Assembly (NCBI RefSeq): GCF_021605415.1 | Contig: NZ_WKEQ01000035.1 | Location: 1-53,252, forward strand | Length of the DNA: 53,252 nt | Direction: 5' to 3' | Source of the DNA: Pseudomonas syringae | Lineage (GTDB): Bacteria; Pseudomonadota; Gammaproteobacteria; Pseudomonadales; Pseudomonadaceae | Part shown: positions 1 to 8,458 of the stretch, in pieces | Numbering within the stretch: position 1 is the stretch's first letter | How the letters are laid out: every line of letters begins with the position of its first letter | The notes under the pieces: generated by a model | What the model was told of the DNA's origin: nothing | The model's database searches: none | The model's input: the letters and a program-made list of their open reading frames with translations, nothing else | Program-made: the position numbers and the translations under genes

Positions 1-486
1 CTGTCACTCGCCGCGACTACGACCTGAAACGCCCGAACCTGTTGCTCGAAAGCCGCTTCACCGCCGAGTTCACCCCGGCGCTGGAGGACTATCGCTACCC
101 GCTGTTGCTGGAAAACGAAAAGCGCGGGGAAAGTGATCAGCCAAATCTGCGTTGCGGCCATTTGTTTAACCTCACCGAACACCCCCGCGAAAAGCACAAC
201 GACTTGTGGTTGCTCATCAGCGTTTCCCACGATGGCCGACAGCCACAAGTGCTTGAGGAATCGGTCACCAGTGACGCCGAAGGCTTCACGCAGGGTTATC
301 GCAACATCTTCAGCGTAATTCCCGCCGAAATAGTATTTCGCCCTCCGCTGGTCACGCAAACCGCACGCGTCACCGGCCCCGAAGGCGAAGAGCCCGGCCC
401 TGCTGAAAGCCAACGCACAGGTCAAGGCTGCCATGGGCAGAGGCACGAACTTCGTCGACGCGTGCAAAGCGGCAGGATTGCATTGA
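1..486 (+). pseudogene. Type VI secretion VgrG spike protein, decayed 3' remnant
   Basis: Reading from base 3, the translation is clearly VgrG: it has a DYDLKRPNLLLE-like stretch, then SDQPNLRCGHLFNLTEHP, NDLWLLISVSHDGRQPQVLEESVTSD-type residues, GYRNIF, FRPPL and TARVTGPEGEE. Against the family pattern, segments are missing between the YP and SDQP blocks and between FRPPL and TARVTG. After GEE (about base 392) the expected gp5-like core is absent. From 394 a different frame reads PALLKANAQVKAAMGRGT and stops at 484-486, which may be the old C-terminal tail. The gene runs off the left edge of the window, so its 5' part is unseen. Several in-frame deletions plus a frame change argue for a non-functional relic. 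VgrG normally trimerises at the tip of the T6SS needle; a complete T6SS cannot be inferred from this piece. Confidence 0.75.
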
Positions 487-752
487 GTAAACAGCCCGCA
501 ATTTTTCTCTCCATCGACAGAAATCACCCGGCCTCCCGTCAGTTTGGGAAAGCGGCATACGCCAATTCGGAAACCTCCCACACGCAAACCCCGTACTTCC
601 CGACAAGGTCACGCTTCCCGGCCAAAGGCCTGCGCCCCAAGGAAGAAAAGCCATGACCCGCGAAGCAGTCGTCGGCACTATCCAATTACGACGAAGTCCA
701 CTGCATCACCTTTGACAAAATCAAAAGATCGCAGACTTCGGCAGCGCCTACA
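487..752. other. Degenerate tract after the vgrG remnant
   Basis: No convincing gene is seen. An ATG at 653-655 has a fair ribosome-binding site (GGAAG about 8 bases upstream) but opens only 20 codons, ending at 713-715. It could be the start of a deleted T6SS cargo or adaptor gene, but nothing in 20 residues proves that. At 721-752 there is a single copy of the TCAAAAGATCGCAG...TTCGGCAG...CTACA repeat, seen again as a full inverted repeat at 48929-48991. Confidence 0.5.
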
Positions 753-1649
753 TTAGAGGCTTTCGACCTTGCGGGTGAGCAAGTCGACGAACGCTTTGGC
801 CATTGCCGACTTTTGGTTCTTGCGCTGCACCAGCCACACCGCCGAAATCGCCTCGGGATCGAGCAGCGGGCGATAGACCACGCCGTCGATGCGCATGCGC
901 TGATAGGACGCCGGCAACACCGACACCCCCAAACCGGCCGCCACCAGGCCAATGATGGTCATCGCCTCACCCGCCTCCTGCGCGAAGTGCGGGCTGAAAC
1001 CGGCGTCGCGGGCCAGGCTGAGCAATTGCGCATACAGCCCGCTGCCATAGCTGCGCGGGAAGAACACGAAGGGTTCCAGTGCCAGGGCCGAGAGAAAAAC
1101 CCCCTCGTCCGTGCTTTGCGCCAGCGGATGTTTGGAGCTGAGCACCGCGACCAGTGGCTCGCGCATCAACTCGACCACGCTCAACGAGTCGGGCAATCCC
1201 AACGGGCGCATGATGCCGACCTCGATCGACTCATCCACTAATCCCTCGGCAACCATGGTGCTGCTCATCTCGCGCAAGTTCAAATGCACCGCCGGAAAGC
1301 GCTGGCGGAACGAGAAAATCGCCTGGGGAATCGTCGAGTTGAACGGTGCCGACGAGGTGAAGCCGATTTTCAATTCACCCAGCTCACCGAGTTGCGCCCG
1401 CCGAGCGACATCGGCCGCTTTGTCGACCTGCGCCAGCACCAGACGCGCTTCTTCAAGAAACAATCGGCCGGCCTCGCTCAGTTCGACCCGACGATTGGTA
1501 CGCTCGAACAGTCTTGCGCCCACTTCCTGTTCCAGCGCTTGAATCTGCTGGCTCAGCGGCGGCTGCGAGATGCCAAGCGCCTGTGCGGCGCGGCCGAAGT
1601 GCAGTTCTTCGGCGACGGCGATGAAGTAGCGCAGGTGACGCAATTCCAT
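753..1649 (-). CDS. LysR-family transcriptional regulator
   Basis: A 298-residue protein with the standard LysR layout. Residues 1-60 form the winged helix-turn-helix (MELRHLRYFIAVAEELHFGRAA, with the SQPPLSQQI recognition region) and about 90-295 form the periplasmic-binding-protein-like effector domain. Length is normal for the family. It is divergent from an MFS transporter 120 bp away, and LysR proteins commonly control the divergent neighbour, so it probably regulates that transporter and itself. The shared gap holds an AT-rich palindrome suitable as a binding site. The inducer cannot be read from the sequence. The family is certain; the target is inferred. Confidence 0.93.
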   Translation of the reverse strand: MELRHLRYFIAVAEELHFGRAAQALGISQPPLSQQIQALEQEVGARLFERTNRRVELSEAGRLFLEEARLVLAQVDKAADVARRAQLGELGELKIGFTSSAPFNSTIPQAIFSFRQRFPAVHLNLREMSSTMVAEGLVDESIEVGIMRPLGLPDSLSVVELMREPLVAVLSSKHPLAQSTDEGVFLSALALEPFVFFPRSYGSGLYAQLLSLARDAGFSPHFAQEAGEAMTIIGLVAAGLGVSVLPASYQRMRIDGVVYRPLLDPEAISAVWLVQRKNQKSAMAKAFVDLLTRKVESL

Positions 1650-1769
1650 GGAAATCCCATTAGGTCGTTAAAGCTATCAAACAGGTCGAACAATATATTG
1701 GATAGAAACATTAGCCAGCTATATGCTTTTTTCCATTGCCTGCCTGGCTACGCCGTTCCGAGGTCTGAA
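1650..1769. promoter_or_regulatory. Divergent LysR/MFS control region with palindrome
   Basis: The gap holds a perfect 10-bp palindrome CAATATATTG at 1691-1700. It is preceded by CTATC at 1674-1678 and followed by GATAG at 1701-1705. AT-rich dyads of this kind lie between LysR genes and their divergent targets. Use as an operator is inferred. Confidence 0.4.
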
Positions 1770-3035
1770 TTGAAAGCTGCTGTCGCCCCCCTCGCCCACG
1801 AAGTGCCGCCCTCCGCGACGGATGACGTCGTCGCCGAGCTGCAAGAGATTTTCATCGAAAAAGGCACGCCGGCGTTCATGCGCACGGTGCTCGCGCTGTT
1901 CTGCGGCGGCTTTGCGACCTTCGCCCTGCTCTACTGCGTGCAGCCGATGATGCCGCTGCTGTCCCACGAATATTCGATCAATGCCGCGACGAGCAGCCTG
2001 ATCCTTTCCGTGGCAACGGGCATGCTCGCCTTCGGTCTGTTAATCACCGGGCCGATTTCCGACCGCATCGGGCGCAAACCGGTGATGGTGGCGGCGCTGT
2101 TTGCCGCCGCGCTGTGCACCATTGCCAGTTCGATGATGCCGAGTTGGCACGGCGTGCTGGCGATGCGCGCACTGATCGGCCTGTCGCTGAGCGGTCTGGC
2201 GGCGGTGGCCATGACCTATCTCAGCGAAGAGATTCACCCGCAGCACATCGGCCTGGCGATGGGTCTGTACATCGCCGGCAACGCCATCGGCGGGATGAGC
2301 GGACGGTTGATTACCGGCGTCTTGATCGACTTCGTCAGCTGGCACACGGCGATGCTGGTGATCGGCAGCCTGGCCCTGATCGCGGCGGCGGTGTTCTGGA
2401 AAATTCTTCCCGAGTCGCGCAACTTCCGCGCCCGCTCGCTGCACCCGCGCAGCCTGCTCGACGGCTTCACCATGCACTTTCGCGATGCCGGTTTGCCGCT
2501 GCTGTTCCTTGAAGCGTTTGTGCTGATGGGCGCGTTCGTCACGCTGTTCAACTACATCGGTTATCGCTTGCTGGCCGAGCCGTATCACCTGGATCAGGCA
2601 TTCGTTGGCCTGTTGTCGGTGGTGTACCTGTCGGGCATCTACAGTTCGGCGAAGATTGGCGCGCTGGCCGACAAACTCGGCCGACGCAAAATGCTCTGGT
2701 CGACCATCGTGCTGATGATCGCCGGGCTTGCGCTGACGATGGTCACGCCGCTGCCGGTGGTGATCCTCGGCATGCTGATGTTCACCTTCGGTTTCTTTGG
2801 TGCGCATTCGGTGGCCAGCAGCTGGATCGGCCGTCGGGCATTAAAGGCCAAGGGCCAGGCGTCGTCGCTGTATCTGTTCAGCTATTACGCCGGGTCGAGC
2901 ATCGCCGGGACGGCGGGCGGGGTGTTCTGGCATTTGGGTGGCTGGAACGGGATCGGGTTGTTCATTGGCACTTTGCTGGTGGTCGCGCTGCTGATCGCAT
3001 TGAAACTGGCGAAGTTGCCGCCGCTCACTCCTTGA
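1770..3035 (+). CDS. MFS transporter, YnfM-like efflux family
   Basis: The TTG start at 1770 gives 421 residues beginning MKAAVAPLAHEVPPSATD, with GAGG about seven bases upstream; no better start is available before residue Met-Arg-Thr further in. After a cytoplasmic N-terminal stretch of about 40 residues come some 12 hydrophobic segments. The MFS loop 2-3 signature is visible as GPISDRIGRKPVM and its C-half counterpart as GALADKLGRRKM. The pattern (FATFALLYCVQPMMPLLSHEYSI) resembles the YnfM-type drug/sugar efflux subfamily. The divergent LysR gene is the likely regulator. The last 11 bases overlap the end of the convergent gspM gene. The substrate is unknown. Confidence 0.9.
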   Translation: MKAAVAPLAHEVPPSATDDVVAELQEIFIEKGTPAFMRTVLALFCGGFATFALLYCVQPMMPLLSHEYSINAATSSLILSVATGMLAFGLLITGPISDRIGRKPVMVAALFAAALCTIASSMMPSWHGVLAMRALIGLSLSGLAAVAMTYLSEEIHPQHIGLAMGLYIAGNAIGGMSGRLITGVLIDFVSWHTAMLVIGSLALIAAAVFWKILPESRNFRARSLHPRSLLDGFTMHFRDAGLPLLFLEAFVLMGAFVTLFNYIGYRLLAEPYHLDQAFVGLLSVVYLSGIYSSAKIGALADKLGRRKMLWSTIVLMIAGLALTMVTPLPVVILGMLMFTFGFFGAHSVASSWIGRRALKAKGQASSLYLFSYYAGSSIAGTAGGVFWHLGGWNGIGLFIGTLLVVALLIALKLAKLPPLTP

Positions 3036-3474
3036 GCACCAGCCGTGCCTCCAGCCGTTTGTCTGCGGGTTGCAGCGTCAGCGATTGCAAGCTCACACCG
3101 TCGCGCTCGAGTCCGTCGAGCCATTGCAACAATGGCCCGACACTGCCGCTGACGGTCAGGCGGATCTGCTCGCTGTCGCTGTCCATCTGCTCAACATCGA
3201 GACCCGCCACCGCGAGGCTGTCACTGATTCGCAGCGACAGCGGCCGGGCGGTATCGACCTTTCGGCCGCTCTGCGGTTGCGCCTGCCTCATCTGCGCGGC
3301 CAGCGCTCGTTGCTGCTGATACTTACGCTCGGCTGTCTCGTGCCGTTGCCACGCTGGCTGCCAAAGCAGTGCGAAAATCAGCAGCGGCACGACCCCCGCA
3401 ACGAGGATCAGGATCAGTTGGCGCTCGCGATGAGTCAGATGCTGCCAGCGGTTTTTCAGATGAATGAACCTCAT
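3025..3474 (-). CDS. gspM: Type II secretion inner-membrane protein GspM
   Basis: A 149-residue protein, last gene of the T2SS operon. It has a short basic cytoplasmic start, one membrane segment at about residues 20-41 (LILILVAGVVPLLIFALLW), a coiled-coil-prone stretch (ETAERKYQQQRALAAQM) and a small C-terminal ferredoxin-like domain. GspM pairs with GspL in the inner-membrane platform that couples the GspE ATPase to pseudopilus assembly. Its start overlaps the gspL stop by 4 bp, indicating translational coupling. Sequence conservation is weak, as usual for GspM, so the call rests on topology, size and position. The 3' end overlaps the convergent MFS gene. Confidence 0.83.
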   Translation of the reverse strand: MRFIHLKNRWQHLTHRERQLILILVAGVVPLLIFALLWQPAWQRHETAERKYQQQRALAAQMRQAQPQSGRKVDTARPLSLRISDSLAVAGLDVEQMDSDSEQIRLTVSGSVGPLLQWLDGLERDGVSLQSLTLQPADKRLEARLVLKE

Positions 3475-4577
3475 GCGCCGGCCTCCAGTGTCAATGTCGC
3501 CATGACCCGGTCACGCGCCTTGCTCGCGCCTTCGATCTTGACCGCCACGCCTTGCTGGCGGCCGCGTTCGCGCAGTTGCTCAAGCTCGGCGAAACTGTTC
3601 GCCGTCAACTGGACTTTCCAGCCGCCACCCTCACGAAATTCGATACGCCGCACCTCGACCTGACTGGCACCGATGACTTGCTCGACCCACCTGACCAGAC
3701 TCGCCATAGGCGTCTCCCGAGACTGTCCCTGCTGACGCTGCATCGCCTGCCATTGCGCCGACAGATCGACAATCCGGCTGTGCTGCGGATAAAGCGCTTT
3801 GAAGCGTTGTTCGTTCTCGCTGTAAAGACGCCGGGTTTCGCTGTCGAGAAAATGCAGGCGCGTTTCGCTCGCGCCCCAAGTCAGCAGCAGCAACATCAGC
3901 AACGTCCCGCCAGCGAGGTGCCAGATACGAAGGCTGCGTGACGGGGCAAATTCACCGTGACGCAGATCGATGGCTGCACCGAAACCGCCGCACAGCAAAC
4001 GGTCGAGGGCCAACGGGTTTTCACGGTCGTCATACCGCTGGATAGCGTCCGGCAGTAACCCGTCAAGATGCGGCAGGTTTTCGTCCGTCAGCGCCAACCG
4101 CAAGGGCAGCGCACCGCCCAGCAACCAGCGACCGAACCACCGCACAGCGCACGCTTTCTCCGCCGGCATCAGATCGGCATCGACGACCACTGACCGCACC
4201 TTGATGCCGAGTCCGGCCAGCAACGACAGCACAGCGGCAAAGCGCTCGCGATCAATCACCCACAGCGGATACCGCCCGTGTGCATCACGCAATCCTGCGC
4301 TCAGATGCAGCGCCTCCAGCGACTCGCCAATCTGATCTTCGACCGCATAAGCAATCGCCTGTGTCACGGGGCGGCGCTTCGAGGGCCAGGGATCGCTGCG
4401 CACCCAACTGCACAACTCCATCGGCAGCAGCAGATCGACGGTTTGACCCGCCAACGCCTGCGCCGCTTGATGCAGGAGCATCGGTTGCCGCGTCCCGCTT
4501 GCCGACCAACGACAACAGGGCCAATTGAGCGACGGTTCAGCGATTCCTTCGGCGGTGAGGTAGAGCCAGGTGTTCAT
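3471..4577 (-). CDS. gspL: Type II secretion inner-membrane protein GspL
   Basis: A 368-residue bitopic protein. The first ~215 residues are the cytoplasmic actin-like domain that holds the GspE ATPase. One membrane span lies near 218-238 (LAGGTLLMLLLLTWGA). A periplasmic coiled-coil and small alpha/beta domain follow and should pair with GspM. Length is within the usual 380-400 range, slightly short. The gene overlaps gspK upstream and gspM downstream by 4 bp each. It is divergent in sequence, but topology and operon position between gspK and gspM make the assignment firm. Confidence 0.86.
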   Translation of the reverse strand: MNTWLYLTAEGIAEPSLNWPCCRWSASGTRQPMLLHQAAQALAGQTVDLLLPMELCSWVRSDPWPSKRRPVTQAIAYAVEDQIGESLEALHLSAGLRDAHGRYPLWVIDRERFAAVLSLLAGLGIKVRSVVVDADLMPAEKACAVRWFGRWLLGGALPLRLALTDENLPHLDGLLPDAIQRYDDRENPLALDRLLCGGFGAAIDLRHGEFAPSRSLRIWHLAGGTLLMLLLLTWGASETRLHFLDSETRRLYSENEQRFKALYPQHSRIVDLSAQWQAMQRQQGQSRETPMASLVRWVEQVIGASQVEVRRIEFREGGGWKVQLTANSFAELEQLRERGRQQGVAVKIEGASKARDRVMATLTLEAGA

Positions 4578-5422
4578 CGGACAATCTCGTGGTCACTGGA
4601 AGGAAGCAAACGCCGTTGCCGCACGTTCAATTGATGGGTTTTCGCGTCGCGCTCGACATCCGTGCTCAACACCAGCGCGGACGAACCGCGACTCGTCCGC
4701 ACCGTGAGGCGAAACCAGCGACTGTCGATGCCCAGGCCATGACTGCTCAGGCCGAGCCCATCGAGCAACGGATCCCGAGTAAAGCCTTGTACGCTGGCCC
4801 ACGGCGTGGTCGAGCGTTGCCTCACCAGCGCCTCGGCGGTAGCGCCGGGGATGTCGAGCGCTCGCAAAAGCAATGCCGGCGCAGCGTTGATGTTCAGCGC
4901 GGCCTCGGGGGGCAAAATCGCGGCCCAAGGCTCGAGTCGCGTCAACACGTCACGGTCGATACCCGGCAACAAGCGCAACTGACTCAGGTCTCGCAACTCG
5001 CCCACCTGGTTCAGTGGCAGCGGTGGCAGATCCAGCAACGTCAGCAGCCGTGCCCAGCGCTCCAGCGTGACTGGGTCGATCTGACCCTGGCGTAACAGCG
5101 CATTGAGATTGAACCGACCGGCGAGGTCCTCGATTTCGATGACGGTAGCGGCATCGTCATGATCGAAACCCGCAATGCTGCGGGGCCAGTCACGAATCAA
5201 TTCGGCGCTGGTCTGCCGATTGCGCACAGCACACTGCAAACGCTGCAACGCCCAAGCTTCTGCCGCCACGGCTTGTTGACGCAATTGCAGGCCATGCAGC
5301 TGCTGCGCCGTGCTTTGCACGAGTAATCGGTGACTGCGCAAAAGCCCGGCGGTGATCAGCAACGCCAGGCTCATGACCAACAAAACACTGATCAATGCCA
5401 TGCCGCGTTCGCGCCCGTTCAT
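4574..5422 (-). CDS. gspK: Type II secretion minor pseudopilin GspK
   Basis: A 282-residue minor pseudopilin. The class III leader ends at Gly7 (MNGRERG, then MALISVLLVMSLALLITAG). As normal for GspK, there is no glutamate at mature position 5. The large inserted domain contains EIEDLAGRFNLNALL and INAAPALLLRALDIPG, typical of the GspK helix-hairpin region. GspK caps the pseudopilus with GspI and GspJ at its tip. Processing requires a prepilin peptidase (PilD/GspO), which is not in this operon and must come from elsewhere. Overlaps gspJ and gspL by 4 bp. Confidence 0.92.
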   Translation of the reverse strand: MNGRERGMALISVLLVMSLALLITAGLLRSHRLLVQSTAQQLHGLQLRQQAVAAEAWALQRLQCAVRNRQTSAELIRDWPRSIAGFDHDDAATVIEIEDLAGRFNLNALLRQGQIDPVTLERWARLLTLLDLPPLPLNQVGELRDLSQLRLLPGIDRDVLTRLEPWAAILPPEAALNINAAPALLLRALDIPGATAEALVRQRSTTPWASVQGFTRDPLLDGLGLSSHGLGIDSRWFRLTVRTSRGSSALVLSTDVERDAKTHQLNVRQRRLLPSSDHEIVR

Positions 5423-5958
5423 GGCAAGGCATCCGGCAACAACAGCACGCGGCGGATCGACTGGAATCGGCCCGTCGACAGTTCAACTTCCAGCGCTTGC
5501 GGCGGCTTTTCGCCTCGGCCGTCAGGCGATGTTATGCGCCAGCCCCGTGTTTCATCGAACAGGCGCCAGCGCAGGTGCCGAACGTCATCCAGCAATTTTT
5601 GCCGCTGCACGACTGGCGTCCCTTCGGCGCGGCTGTCACGCCACAGCACTCCGTTCTCCAGCCGATAGATCAACGACTGACGCTCACTGCGCGGCTGATC
5701 CAGCGGGTTGCGCCAGTTGCCCCGCTGCAGCCGCAGTTGCGAGTGTTGCAGCCGCGGCGGTTCAGTGACGTGCAACAGATCGCGCTCGATCACCGCGAGG
5801 GTTCGTTGCAGGCTTCGAAACGCCTGTTCATGACGGGCTGTTCCTTGCTGGGTGCGCACCACGCTGTCGAACAACCGCCAACTGGCAAGACCGAGCAGGC
5901 TGAAAATCGCCAGCGCGATCAGCAGTTCAAGCAGGGTGAATCCTCTCTGCCTATTCAT
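5419..5958 (-). CDS. gspJ: Type II secretion minor pseudopilin GspJ
   Basis: A 179-residue minor pseudopilin with short leader MNRQRG and mature N-terminus FTLLELLIALAIFSLLG, including Glu5. The remainder fits GspJ: WRLFDSVVRTQQGTARHE, LQRTLAVIERDLLHV and LIYRLENGVLWRD. It forms the tip complex with GspI and GspK and helps start pseudopilus assembly. Its 5' end overlaps the gspI 3' end by 8 bp. Confidence 0.93.
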   Translation of the reverse strand: MNRQRGFTLLELLIALAIFSLLGLASWRLFDSVVRTQQGTARHEQAFRSLQRTLAVIERDLLHVTEPPRLQHSQLRLQRGNWRNPLDQPRSERQSLIYRLENGVLWRDSRAEGTPVVQRQKLLDDVRHLRWRLFDETRGWRITSPDGRGEKPPQALEVELSTGRFQSIRRVLLLPDALP

Positions 5959-6328
5959 CGTGTCGCGGCACCCATCCGACCATCGATTGCACGGCGTCGC
6001 CGGACAGGCTGACAGTCAGCTCGACCCTGAACAGTTGCGGATCACCGGCGACATTGATGCGCTGGTGCAGTAACCAGTCCCGACGATCCATGTGCAACGT
6101 GTGCTGCGACAGGCCCGGCACCACATTCTTTTGCAACCGCAGTTCACTCAATCGGTTGTCCGCCAGCCACGCCGCAAACAAGCGCTGTTCGACCTGCGCG
6201 GACTGGCGGATGACATAGCGCCCGGCCGACGACACTGCCGCTGCCAGCGTCGCGAAAATCGCCAGCGCGACCATGACTTCCAGCAGGGTGAAACCGTCCA
6301 TGGCGGTTGCCCTCGGGCGATCAGCCAT
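5951..6328 (-). CDS. gspI: Type II secretion minor pseudopilin GspI
   Basis: A 125-residue minor pseudopilin. From the first ATG the leader is MADRPRATAMDG, then FTLLEVMVALAIFATLAAAV with Glu5. An internal ATG (MDGFTLLE, start 6301) would give an unusually short leader, so the upstream start, which overlaps the gspH stop by 8 bp, is preferred. The body contains the LADNRLSELRL-like segment typical of GspI. It is the central organiser of the GspI-J-K tip complex. Confidence 0.92.
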   Translation of the reverse strand: MADRPRATAMDGFTLLEVMVALAIFATLAAAVSSAGRYVIRQSAQVEQRLFAAWLADNRLSELRLQKNVVPGLSQHTLHMDRRDWLLHQRINVAGDPQLFRVELTVSLSGDAVQSMVGWVPRHDE

Positions 6329-6791
6329 CGATCACTACCTCACCGAGACCGTCGCTGGAGAGCCGCAGCCAGGTTCGGTCAGTACTGGAAAAAGTCAGGC
6401 TGAACACACTGGTTTCGTCGCTGCTGAGCATCAGCCATTGCGGCGATCCTTCATCGCGGGCCAGTGCCACAAAATGGCCCTCCTGTTCGACATCCACCTG
6501 CAAATTCGCTGGCCATTGACGCACGCCGGACAACGGCCTCCAGCCTTGAGACTCCAGGCGCATCGGTCGATAGCCTTCAGCGCTCAGGCGCACGCCATAG
6601 ACGCGCCCTTCCAGCACCGCCCGTTCACGCAGTTGCCCGACCATCGAGGCGATGTGCGTCGCTTCCAGCCGCGCATCGAGCCCGGGATTGCGACCCGTGG
6701 CGAAGTTCACCATGCCCAGCATCACGCCGGTCAGCACGATCACAATCATCAATTCCAGCAGAGTGAACCCGCGGCAACCGTGCTTCATCAA
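6321..6791 (-). CDS. gspH: Type II secretion minor pseudopilin GspH
   Basis: A 156-residue pseudopilin with leader MMKHGCRG and mature start FTLLELMIVIVLTGVMLG (Glu5 present). The C-terminal part has GspH-type beta strands (ERAVLEGRVYGVRLSAEGYRPM). GspH sits between the tip complex and the GspG fibre. It overlaps gspG by 4 bp upstream and gspI by 8 bp downstream. Confidence 0.91.
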   Translation of the reverse strand: MMKHGCRGFTLLELMIVIVLTGVMLGMVNFATGRNPGLDARLEATHIASMVGQLRERAVLEGRVYGVRLSAEGYRPMRLESQGWRPLSGVRQWPANLQVDVEQEGHFVALARDEGSPQWLMLSSDETSVFSLTFSSTDRTWLRLSSDGLGEVVIDG

Positions 6792-7246
6792 TCGATCGCC
6801 CAGTTGCCAATATCGGCCGCATGGCCTTCACCGTCCGCCACGCCATCGGATCCCAGCGAGTACACGTCATAACCGCCATTGACCGCGCGCGCGCCGGGGT
6901 TGAGATATTGATAAGGCGTGTTCCAAGGATCCAACGGCAGGCTTTTCAGATAGCCGTTGGGGTTCCACTGATTGGCGGACGGCGTACCCGCAGGGCGCTT
7001 CACCAATGCTTCGAGACCCTGTTGGGTCGTGGGGTATCGGGCGTTGTCCAGTCGATACATTTCCAGTGCCGTGGCTATGGCCTGAATATCGATTTTGGCG
7101 GCAGTCACTTTAGCCTGATCCGGACGGCTCATGAACTGCGGCACGACGATGGCGCCAAGAATGCCGATGATGACGACCACCACCATGATTTCGATCAGGG
7201 TGAATCCGCGCTGACGGGCCGGGACGTTTTTTTGCAGGGTTTGCAT
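6788..7246 (-). CDS. gspG: Type II secretion major pseudopilin GspG
   Basis: A 152-residue major pseudopilin with leader MQTLQKNVPARQRG, then FTLIEIMVVVVIIGILGAIV with Glu5, an excellent class III signal. Hallmarks of GspG follow: YPTTQQGLEALV, GYLKSLPLDPWNTPYQYLNPG, and the C-terminal calcium-binding loop SLGSDGVADGEGHAADIGNW. GspG polymerises into the periplasmic pseudopilus that drives substrates through the GspD secretin. It lies 3 bp downstream of gspF. Confidence 0.97.
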   Translation of the reverse strand: MQTLQKNVPARQRGFTLIEIMVVVVIIGILGAIVVPQFMSRPDQAKVTAAKIDIQAIATALEMYRLDNARYPTTQQGLEALVKRPAGTPSANQWNPNGYLKSLPLDPWNTPYQYLNPGARAVNGGYDVYSLGSDGVADGEGHAADIGNWAID

Positions 7247-7249
7247 GGA

Positions 7250-8455
7250 TCAATTCACCAATTGGTTGAGGCTGAGAATGGGCAACAGAATGGCGAGGAC
7301 AATCAGCAGCACGACGCCGCCCATCAGCACCAGCATCGCCGGCTCGAACAGGCTGACCACCAGCGCGATTCGCGCCGAGAGGCTGGCTTCCTGTTGTTCG
7401 GCGGCGCGGGCGAGCATGGCGTCGAGGTCGCCGGCGCGTTCGCCGCTGGCGATCATGTGCAGCATCATCGGCGGGATGTCGCCGTGGGATTCGAGGCTGC
7501 GAGTCAGGGAGGCGCCTTCGCGCACCGAGCGAGCAACGTCGAGCATGCGTGCGCGCAGGGTCAGGTTGCCAATGACGGCGGCGGCTATTTCCAGGGCTTC
7601 CACCAACGGCACAGCGCTCTTGCCAAGAATCGCCAGGGTGCTGACGAACCGTGCCGCTTCCATCGCCCGCAGCAGCGGGCCGATCAACACAAGACGCAGG
7701 GCCAGGTGATGCCAACGCAGCCGCCAGGCGGTTTGGCGCAGACTGCCGCGCCAGAGAAAAAACAGCGCTGCCAGCACGCCCAACAGCCCCCCGCCGTAAC
7801 GCTGTACGCCATCACTGAGGACGATCAGCGCGCGGGTCAGCCAAGGCAGCGGCTGACCGCTGTCGATGAAAACATTCACCACATCAGGCACGACGTAGCC
7901 AAGCAAAAACCCGACGATCGCCACACTCGCCAGCATCAGGACCGACGGGTATACCAGCGCCATTTGAATTTTTTGCCGCGATGCCTGACGCGCCTGGGTG
8001 TACCCGGCCAATTGCTCCAGCACAGCGCCGAGATGACCGGAACGCTCACCGGCAGCGACCGACGCGCGAAACAGTTCGGGGAACGCCGCAGGAAACTGTC
8101 CCAGTGCCGTCGCCAGCGTATGCCCTTCCATGACCCGCTGACGCACCGCCGAAAGCAAACCGCTGACGCGACGTCCGGCGCTCTGCCGGGCCACTGCTTC
8201 CAGCGCCTCCTCCAACGGCAGGCCGGCCTGTACCAGCGTGGAAAGTTGCAGCGTCAGCAAAGCCAGTTGCGCAGCGCTCAGACGACCGCCGCCCACGGGG
8301 GAGCGCCCATTGGCGGCGCGGATTTCATTGACTTGCCGGGGCCAAAGACCGCGTTCACGCAGCAGTTGCCGGGCATGGCGCGCACCATCGGCGTCCAGTC
8401 GACCTTTGCAGGCACGACCCCGCGCGTCATCCGCGAGATATTCGAAGGTGGGCAT
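7250..8455 (-). CDS. gspF: Type II secretion inner-membrane platform protein GspF
   Basis: A 401-residue polytopic protein, the usual GspF/PilC length. Two repeated cytoplasmic four-helix domains are visible (LTLQLSTLVQAGLPLEEALEA and the later RFVSTLAILGKSAVPLVEALE). They are separated and followed by three membrane segments, near residues 170-190, 215-235 and 375-395. GspF is the inner-membrane core on which GspE acts to insert or remove pseudopilins. The 3-bp gap to gspE shows it is operonic. Confidence 0.96.
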   Translation of the reverse strand: MPTFEYLADDARGRACKGRLDADGARHARQLLRERGLWPRQVNEIRAANGRSPVGGGRLSAAQLALLTLQLSTLVQAGLPLEEALEAVARQSAGRRVSGLLSAVRQRVMEGHTLATALGQFPAAFPELFRASVAAGERSGHLGAVLEQLAGYTQARQASRQKIQMALVYPSVLMLASVAIVGFLLGYVVPDVVNVFIDSGQPLPWLTRALIVLSDGVQRYGGGLLGVLAALFFLWRGSLRQTAWRLRWHHLALRLVLIGPLLRAMEAARFVSTLAILGKSAVPLVEALEIAAAVIGNLTLRARMLDVARSVREGASLTRSLESHGDIPPMMLHMIASGERAGDLDAMLARAAEQQEASLSARIALVVSLFEPAMLVLMGGVVLLIVLAILLPILSLNQLVN

Positions 8456-8458
8456 CGA

